Positions 24,901 through 33,900 of a DNA stretch of 64,000 nt are shown here, piece after piece. Source of the stretch: Malaya genurostris (Eukaryota > Arthropoda > Insecta > Diptera > Culicidae); the NCBI RefSeq assembly GCF_030247185.1, contig NC_080571.1:211354880-211418879 (forward strand), in the 5' to 3' direction. The notes beneath the pieces are model-generated. The model was not told the DNA's origin, did no database searches, and was given only the letters and a program-made list of their open reading frames with translations. Within the stretch, counting starts at the first letter, position 1; the number at the start of each line of letters is the position of its first letter. The position numbers were made by a program, and so were the translations under genes.

Positions 24901-27900
24901 CATTTGAAAACACTTAGACAAATGTTATATCGGTCAAAAATATAGCTCTGGATTCATTTTGATCAAATGTTTGTTTTGAAGAAAACGTTTAGTTGAAACA
25001 GCTTAATAATTTTTTTCTAAAACACTCAATTTTGGGTAATTAATTTTTGCATCTTTATTAACTAAAGTAGGTATTCAACATATTCTATTTGAGCAAAATA
25101 ATAACATACAGAAGTATCCAAAGATTCGGTGCTATTCTCAACCAACATCATCAATATTCTCGTCCATATCACACTTCGTGATTTCAGGCTTTCTCTTTGC
25201 ATCATCCAGTGATTGTTAAATGTACTCGTATACTTTCCGCATTGACAGGACTTAAAAACAAATTGAACCTAAATCCTATTGAAATTAATAATTTTGAAAA
25301 GATGACCCGAAAAATAAAATATCCAATATCAAGCTACATTGTTACCGACGATACTGACAACACTGCAGTAATATTGATTTCAACAACATGTACTTGCTTA
25401 TGTCAATTTCAACCAATCACAAGCTGGTCCGAAATTGGTCCTAAAAGTGGATTAACAATTGTTAGGTCCTGTCCTAGGCTCTACCAATCATCTTATATTG
25501 AGTGTCTGAGAGCCGATCTGTCATAACTTAAATTCTCTTGATATTACACTCACCAGTACGCTCATTGATTGCCGATGCGATTGATATTATCTTCATTTTT
25601 CCTGTCACTGTTTGATTACGATGTGACTAAATATTAATCAAGCAGCATAAACCTTGAATTACATTTACATCAATAAATTCCGAGGTCCGATAAAATTTTG
25701 CGAAGAACAATGAACTTTATCAATTTATGTTCATGTTAGTACTCTCATGGATTCTTCAACAGGGAATAGGAGAATAAGAGAGGAAACAAAAAAGTCGTCT
25801 GTCTTTGACTGAGTATACTTCTACTTGGTCATAGAACTATCGAGTATGTTATTTGACAGACACTTTCTCCGTACCGATTACAGTTGACAATGATTTTAGT
25901 CAGTCTATCAAGGTCATTTGACATGACTGGCAATTTGCAGCTCTGCTCTAAAAAACGGGTTGAAAGTTGAATCAGGATAAAATTCAGAATGTGCTTATAG
26001 TACTCTAAAATTTTTCATTTCATTCTAAGTTTAGGAAATTCGGCTCATTAATCTCTGAGAAATTGAAGTGATATCCAACTGAAGTGAGAATAATTAGCTA
26101 TCTACTAACAAGGCCCTAGAGCTCTACTCTATTTCTTCTGAAAACAAACACTAGATATGGACATTTTTACACTTGGAACCTTGTAATCCCGGAACCGAAA
26201 GTGGGATCCAAATAAACATTCAGAAATTCTCGAGAGGGTCTTGAGACCATCCAAGAAGTTTGTGAAAATTGGTTCAGCCATCTCTGAGAAAAGGTAATGT
26301 TAATATTTTCGATTTTTCGCACACAATTCCGGAACCGGCTGTCGGATCGGAATAAAATTCAGGAATCTTGTATGGGGTTACTAAACCTTTCATTTGAATC
26401 TAAGCGTGTTAAATTCGACCCTTACTTGATTGAGAATACACAGTTTGCACGCGTATCCGGCCCGGATCCGTTTTCCCCTGATCTGACCTCGATAAAAAAT
26501 AAAAACCGTTGCCAACACCCGGGCCGAGCTCGACAGTCTATTTTCAAACCCGAACTTGATCCGAGCCAGTCGCGATCATTTTCGGGTTTTAATACCCGCA
26601 ACCTTCAAGATGCATTTTTTATTCATTTACTGGTGCATTATTAGTCATCTTAAAACTAATTACAGTTAATTAGGCTCTTTTCACTAGATCTAATACCGAT
26701 CGATAGAGTGCAACTCCTGGTAGTTAGGTGGATTCGCCTCTTTCTGTACAACATGGACTCCATTCGCTTTATTCCATTTCAAAACATATTTGGTGTAGTG
26801 ACAAGACGCCAAAAATACCAGAATAGCGAGGGAGCGTCATGGCTGCGTAGAAATGGTAAAAAGCGTCTTTATGCATTCTTCACGGTTTACTTCCTTGTTT
26901 ACCGTTTCAGTAGTGATGAAACTTTGTATTGTTCGACCACAGCTGCATATTGTTTGCCCAACTAAATACTTTTTGGGAAACTTGTCCTTATTTTCATCCT
27001 GAAATGATCCTCTATGCCGATCTGTTGCATGGCAGTATAAAAAGACATCCCAGAAAAGCTGTTTAAAGTCCTCCATCACATAAATTTCATCGTCAATTAG
27101 GTTAAAATTATTTCTTTCCAGTAGTTTGGGGCAATTGATGTTTTCATTCAGTAGGTCGAACACGAATAGTTGTTGAAGGAGTATTCGTCTGTTTTGTAAA
27201 GTAGGTTGGTTGATGAGAGCTTAGAGATTCTCGTAACGAGGTAGTTGAGTACGATTTATCCAAGGTAGTCTTCGAAGTGCGAATCGGACGAAGCACTTCA
27301 GCACCCTTTCGATCCGATCGATGTGAACACTGTGATACGGAGCCCAAATTGTAACTCCATACTCCAGAATACTGCGTACTAGTGCGATGTAAACTGTTTT
27401 GAGGCAGTACACGTCGTTGAAGTTTTGAGTGTTTCGTTTGATTAGTCCCAATCTTGCAATCGAGAATAATGCCTCGCCATCGAAAATAATGCCCAAGTCT
27501 TTAATAGACGAAACTCGTTCAACTGGAGCCATCATCATTGAGTATTCGAAAATAATTGGAGACTGTGCCCGTGAGAAAGTTATCACATTACATTTCTTAA
27601 CGTTTACTGTCATGCCGTTTCTGTCACACCAATCCAGGATTCGGTCAATATCCATTTGTAGAGCACAGCAATCCACAAGGCTTGTAATGATGCGATACAT
27701 TTTGAGATCGTCAGCATACATTACTTTAAATGACGACAATGCACTGTAAAGATCGTTCACGAATAACACGAGAAGAAGTAGTCCGAGATGGCTCCCTTGA
27801 GGTACACCCGAAGTAACGTGAAACGAATCCGAGAGTGCAGATCCGATTCTTACGAAGGCATTACGATCCGTGAGATATGATAGAATTTGTTTCCAATTGG

Positions 27901-30900
27901 TTAACCAATCATGGAATCCACCACGTCTCAATTTTTCCAAAGTCAAGTTTGTCGATCAATAAAGAAGCGTAGCTCATTAAATTGGTGGTAGTAGACCGCT
28001 TTTTGACGAACCCATGCTGATCAGTGGCGATAATGTGCTTTGGGGGTAAAGAACATCCAACACCATGCGTTCGAATACATGTGGTAAACAGCTTAGAATA
28101 GAAATTCCTGTATAATTGGTAACATCGTGCACGTTTCCAGTTTTGTGAACATTCCTGTTCACTCCTTATTAGAGCTCCTGTTCATTCCTTATTAGAGCTT
28201 CTTTCCACTTCGCTGGAAAATAGTGCTCAGCAAGTGAGCGGTTGAAAAGCAGAGATGCAGGTAGAGAAGAAGAACATTCCTTCACGAACGTCGGAGGTAA
28301 CCCGTCAGATCCTGGCTCTTTCGATCCATCGACTTGTCGTAGATTGTTGTACACCTCACGTTCAGTAAAAGCAGTAGCAGGAATACGTCAAAGAATACGT
28401 CGGCAAACTACTCAGGTACGATTCTGACAAAGGCGGTGAATTATTACTAAGCACGCTTTGAAAGAATGACGAGAATAGGTTGGCTGAATCCGAAACTGTC
28501 GACGAAGATTGGTGACGATAGTGGACACTGACAGGAATTCCACGGGAAGAAGTTTTATTCCGCCGATGAGACCAAAATTGTTTCGGGTCAGCCTTCAAAT
28601 TGATCTCCATCCGTGAAACGTACAGCCGAAAACACGATGCGTTGAAGACATTTATATTTTTCTAAAGAGTGTTCCAGAAATTATGGACGCACTTTGATTA
28701 CGCTGTAAATAATTCACAAGTGTTAGATATTCAAATTTTATTCGATATACTGATAATATTAGACTACAACAACAGAATATTATTCTCAACATTTGCTACT
28801 TCGCCATTGTAGACTAGCGGGCGCACCTTCTTGCGAACGTTCCTCATTAAATTCCGTACAGACTTCTTGGCGACAAGTTTTGACACTTTTTTCCAATCTT
28901 TTTCGTACTGTTAATTGATTTCAGCTGCCGAGACATGTTTCCTAAGATGTGCCTTCGATAATGCTCAAAATTCCTCAATTGGTTAAAGTTGTGGGCAATT
29001 TTGTGGATTCATGTCTTTTGGGACGAAAATGACATTTTTGGTAGTATACCATTCTATCGCTGATTTCGAGTAGTGGCAAGAAGCAAGATTTGGCCAGATG
29101 ACAACAGGATCCTCGTGGCTTCGAATCATGGGTAGAAGTCGTTTTTGTAAACATTCCTTGATGTATATTTCGCTGTTCATTGAAGCTGTGGTGATGAAGG
29201 GTTTCGAAATCTTACTTCAGCTACAAATTGATGGCAGACCATAGCTTTCTTACCAAATTTTTCGGCTTCAATCGATTGTCTCGGACTGGTTTAACCCGTT
29301 TTCGGTTTCCTGATTTGACTTCCTGATTGCATTTCGCACGGCTTTTTCACTTACTCCTTCCATTTTTGCTATCTTTCTCAGTGACAGTCCGCGTTCTGTG
29401 CACCATTTGTACACAATTTTTCGACGTTGTTCTGCTGAAAGTCCACGCATTTCGAAACAAACTAATGAAAACGAATAAACAACTGCACAAGTGGTTAGCG
29501 AAGAGTGTAAACAACAGGACGCAGCCATAAAAATTGACAGATTCTGAACCATTGCAAAATGGCAGCGGTTTGTGGTTGCGTCCTGGAACAGTCTTACTAT
29601 GACGTACTATGACATCTGGTTTCTTCTGTAATATTTGATTATCGTGTTGCGCCCTTCTGGTGGTTCCTGAGATCCCTTTTTGTTTCGCTCCCAGCCTTCC
29701 TGGTTGTTGTCAAACGTGTATCGAAAGATTTAAGAACGTTATGGAAGTGCATGCTGGAAAACCAGTTACTGATTTTCATTGCGACCGAACACAATTGCTT
29801 TTTGCATTTGCTCTTCTTTCAACGTCATCTTCGATCTAAAAACTTATCACCAGAAAATGATTTTACACAATTAACAGGTGTAATTTCGTAAACGTCGGTT
29901 AAAAGTATTTTGAAAATATTTTCAGTATGAACCAATACATTCCAAAAAAACTAATCACATCACATATATTTGCAATTTTAACGACTCGTGTTTCTTATGA
30001 CTAGGGAAAGCAAGTTAAATTTCGCCTCCACTAAAATAAAACCCTTTCTTCATGATACATTTTTGATGCATGACAATTCTCCGGGAAACCCTCTGCAAAG
30101 TAAATTTCAACAGTTAGTTTTAGGACTGGAATAAAAAAAATTGTGACATCCACCTCGATCGCAATACAACCAAATTATTGAATGTTTTTTTTAATTCGAC
30201 TACTAACTCTGACAACTGACTCGTTTAAATTTAAACTGGTATTTTTTTTATATTTAAAGCAAGTCAAGTCAAGTTGAATTTTACTTGATCAGTATGATAA
30301 AAATCAAATCATCAAGCAACTGGGTTGAAACAATGTTAATGTTGATTCTGAAATTGGCATAAGTTGAATGTTAAAAGCGATTTAGTTGTGTCAACCAAAT
30401 AATTTTTCTAATTTAATCCAAGTTCGGCGCAGAATCGGTTATTACTTATTGAATTTACCTCGCACTTGAAATACACTGAGTTAAAGAACCTAAAAACAGT
30501 TTTAAAATTGTTTTACGTTGCGCATTCAGCTCAACAGTGCATTAGCAGATTATGTTGGACTGCAAATGCCACCTCGTTTGCAATTTGCGGCCATAAAGTC
30601 GTAAATTTGTTTTTGTATGAGACGCCAGGATAAAAAAAAGTGCGTTGCAAATAGCAATGACTTTACGTCTGGTTAGAGGATTATGTTGATGGGCGAGGTG
30701 CCATTAGCAGTCCAACATAATCTGTTAAAGCACTGATGAGCTGAATGCGAAACGTAAAACAATTAAAAACAGTCATGTGCACTCTAGCACAAACCGATAC
30801 ATTTGAGGTACTAAGACAAAAATGAGCTTTAAAATATCTATGAAAATAGATTTAGTAATGTTTAACACTGTTGAAACATATGAGAACTGGGGCAGAAAAC

Positions 30901-33900
30901 AAATGTGGATTACTTAATTGGTAGGATGAATATCGATTGTTGACATTGACAGTCAAAATTTCCGGTTCGTGTTTGAAATTTTTCATTTAATTGAGTTGTG
31001 ACAATTTAGTTCTTTAGTCAAAGTCTTGGCATTACATTCCTTTTGTGGAATTTGGCCTTTCTGTTTGAACAGACTCCGTAGCCGATTATTAGCGTACAAG
31101 ATCCACGATCCTACTGACACTATTAATCCTTCCAGGTCGGGGCTCGAACATATGGCAACTGGCTTGTAAGGCCAGCGTCGTATGCATTGAACCGCCATCC
31201 CGGGTAAATTTGATTCTTTGGTGACGTTTAATCACTGCTTCGAAAATGGGCTTGACACGTTGATGTTTCAACCAAAGAGATTTCTATTTTCTTGTTGAAT
31301 GTTTTCTTTTTGAGGCAATCGACAGCATGTGAAAACAACAAGTGTTTTACTTTTCTGATTAATATAAAATGTTAGTTGAATCAATAATTTATATACATGA
31401 CAGGAAACAACAAATGAAATATTGCATTTTTGTGGTTGATGGGTTCTCCGTGCACAAACTTTCCAGATACAAATGGTAGATTAATTTCTGGAAACATTAA
31501 AATCTTCTGATCAATTTTGAAGAAAAGATCCGGTAAGCGAAAGTGTATCGGTTATCATTTTGAAACGATTTTATTAGCGGTTCACTTTATAAAATGTCAC
31601 ATCGCACCGATTCGCAAATGTAACCATGCGTTATTAAGTTGAGTTACATCTATTGAAAAACGTTTTCTTCGTGACTGTAGCATTCAGAATAGCCTCAAAC
31701 ATACCAATACTAATTCTGGATATCAATTTTAGCCATAACGTCTTGTTTAAAATCTAACATATGTATATATGTAATTAAAATTTAAATTCATTCTACTAGT
31801 CAAATGAAATGATGACTAAGATCCCACACCAGGTAAAATAGATTTGCGTTAAATTGTCAATACGGTTCGTATTAAGTACAATTCAGACGATCTGTTACCT
31901 TCCGTCTCCATCAACCTCTGTCACCGTCACCGTTACCGTCAAATGAATACATTCTTATTGAGACATTCACAGAAAAACGTCACCGTCATGGAACGTCTTG
32001 ACGGTGGAAGTATTAAACTAATATCCGCAAAGAATGCTAAACTAATTTTGACGGACGCTGATGTTCCGGGGACGGTGACGGAAGGAGATGGACCGTCTGA
32101 ATCGTACTTTATTGACCCTACAACCAGAGATTAGTGGAGACATTATAATGATTTTATTTGGACTATCAACAGCGTTTTCAATTGCCTTGTTGCTCGTTGT
32201 TCATCATCATCGGGGAGTTTAATACATTTAACGTTGAGATTTCTAATATTTCTTTTCGTTACAACGAACGAAGAGACTCATTGGTTGGCTTTTGATCTCC
32301 AAGATCGTTTGCGTAAAGTACAGTCATCAACTTAGTATTTTTCAAACCGGAATTTAGATTTCTCGGTTGATTTTTCATTAGGGCGTATAAGCAAGTGACA
32401 GTTTCTCTTTAATCACTCTCTCTTTCGATTATTGTGATGTGATTAAAAAGATTTTTTTTGATATCACTATTCTGTTTGAAAGTCGAAAGTTACGGGTATC
32501 ATTTCATGCAAAGAGTTGAGTGATAAACGTGGAAACCGCTTGGTAATTAATAGAAGAGAAAGTAAACAAAGAGAAACTGTCACTTGCTTATATGTCCTTT
32601 TGAAAAATTAACCGAGATTTAGCAGACACTTTTAAGGTCGATTCACACATTTCCGATCCGATTCAGTGCCAGCACAGTTTCGTGCACGGACGCAAATATT
32701 TTTTAACGCGATTCAATGCGCCTGTTGCATATTTCCGGCTATTTACCGGGTAAAAAGAATCCAAATTTTGAACGGTCCATTTCGAAAGTTATAACCTTTG
32801 ATTGTTACTGTTGGGAAGGCAATTTTCAGAATAAAGTTTCATATTTTATATGCCTTCCGGATATGACAGACACAGGTCTGCAGACAAAGTATACTTACAG
32901 CAGGAGGAGATTCAACAAAACGTGCCTTTACAAATATTGGTAAGTTTCTTGGACCTTCGAGTTTAAAATATCCATAGTTCAATTACCTAAACATGATTTA
33001 ATTAATTTACCAATGGTGATCAGATTTTATAATCCAAATGTTTTTTTTTTACAGGTCTGTACCGAGGAAATATAGTTGCTATTAAGTATTTACACAAGCG
33101 ATCGGTAGATATCACTAGAACTATACGCAAGGAACTGAAACAGATGCGTGAACTGCGTCATGAGAACTTGATTACGTTCATCGGTGCCTCGGTGGATTCG
33201 GGCGCTGTTGCCATACTGACTAGCTATTGTGCACGTGGCAGTTTGGAAGATGTTCTAGGCAACGAGGACCTATCGCTGGATCACATGTTTATTTCCTCGT
33301 TAGTTAGTGACATTATGAGGGGACTTATATATTTACATGATAGCGATATAGGATCTCATGGACATTTGAGATCTAGTAAAATATTAATAGATTCGCGCTG
33401 GGTTGCTCAAATATCCGATTTTGGATTGCATGAGTTCAAATCTGCTCAAGAGGAACCTAATAAGTAATATCCGTGTATTTCAAATATGCAAAAAATTTTC
33501 GTCATTTCCCTTCCGTACTTAACAGATTTGAAAAAGAACTTCGACGATGTCTTTGGAAGTCACCGGAAATCCTTCGTAATCCACTTACTCCTTCCAAAGG
33601 TACGCAAAAGGGAGATGTTTATTCATTTGGAATAATCCTCTATGAAATAATGGGTCGCAAAGGGCCTTGGGGAGATATATCTCTAGGAAGTCAAGGTAAA
33701 ATATCGTGATAAAATAAAGTACCACCTCATCCGATCGAAGACTAACATATTTCAGACATTATTGCAAGGGTAATATCACCCCAGAACTATGGAATATTCC
33801 GACCTCCTTTACGAGTACTTGATGCTCCGGAATACGTAATCCAGTGTTTACAAGCTTGTTGGGAGGAAGATCCTGAAGATCGACCAGACATTCGGTTAAT

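Larger units (their letters stand above)
24456..25945. mobile_element. hAT-type MITE, copy 2, inverted, carrying nested insertions
   Basis: Inverted relative of 18457-19016: starts cagagctgctaaat and ends atttgcagctctg. Flanks ctctaaac and ctctaaaa (24448-24455, 25946-25953) match 7 of 8. It is interrupted by the 938-bp element at 24540-25477; without that it is about 550 bp, like copy 1. Confidence 0.92.

Noticed and set aside
26297..26644. 115-codon ORF
   Set aside because: Built from the dispersed ttccggaaccgg repeat; no family likeness.
31943..32134. Possible cyclase exon reading DGGSIKLISAKN
   Set aside because: It lies within an inverted-repeat MITE; the 64-bp exon at 32876 fits phase and context better.
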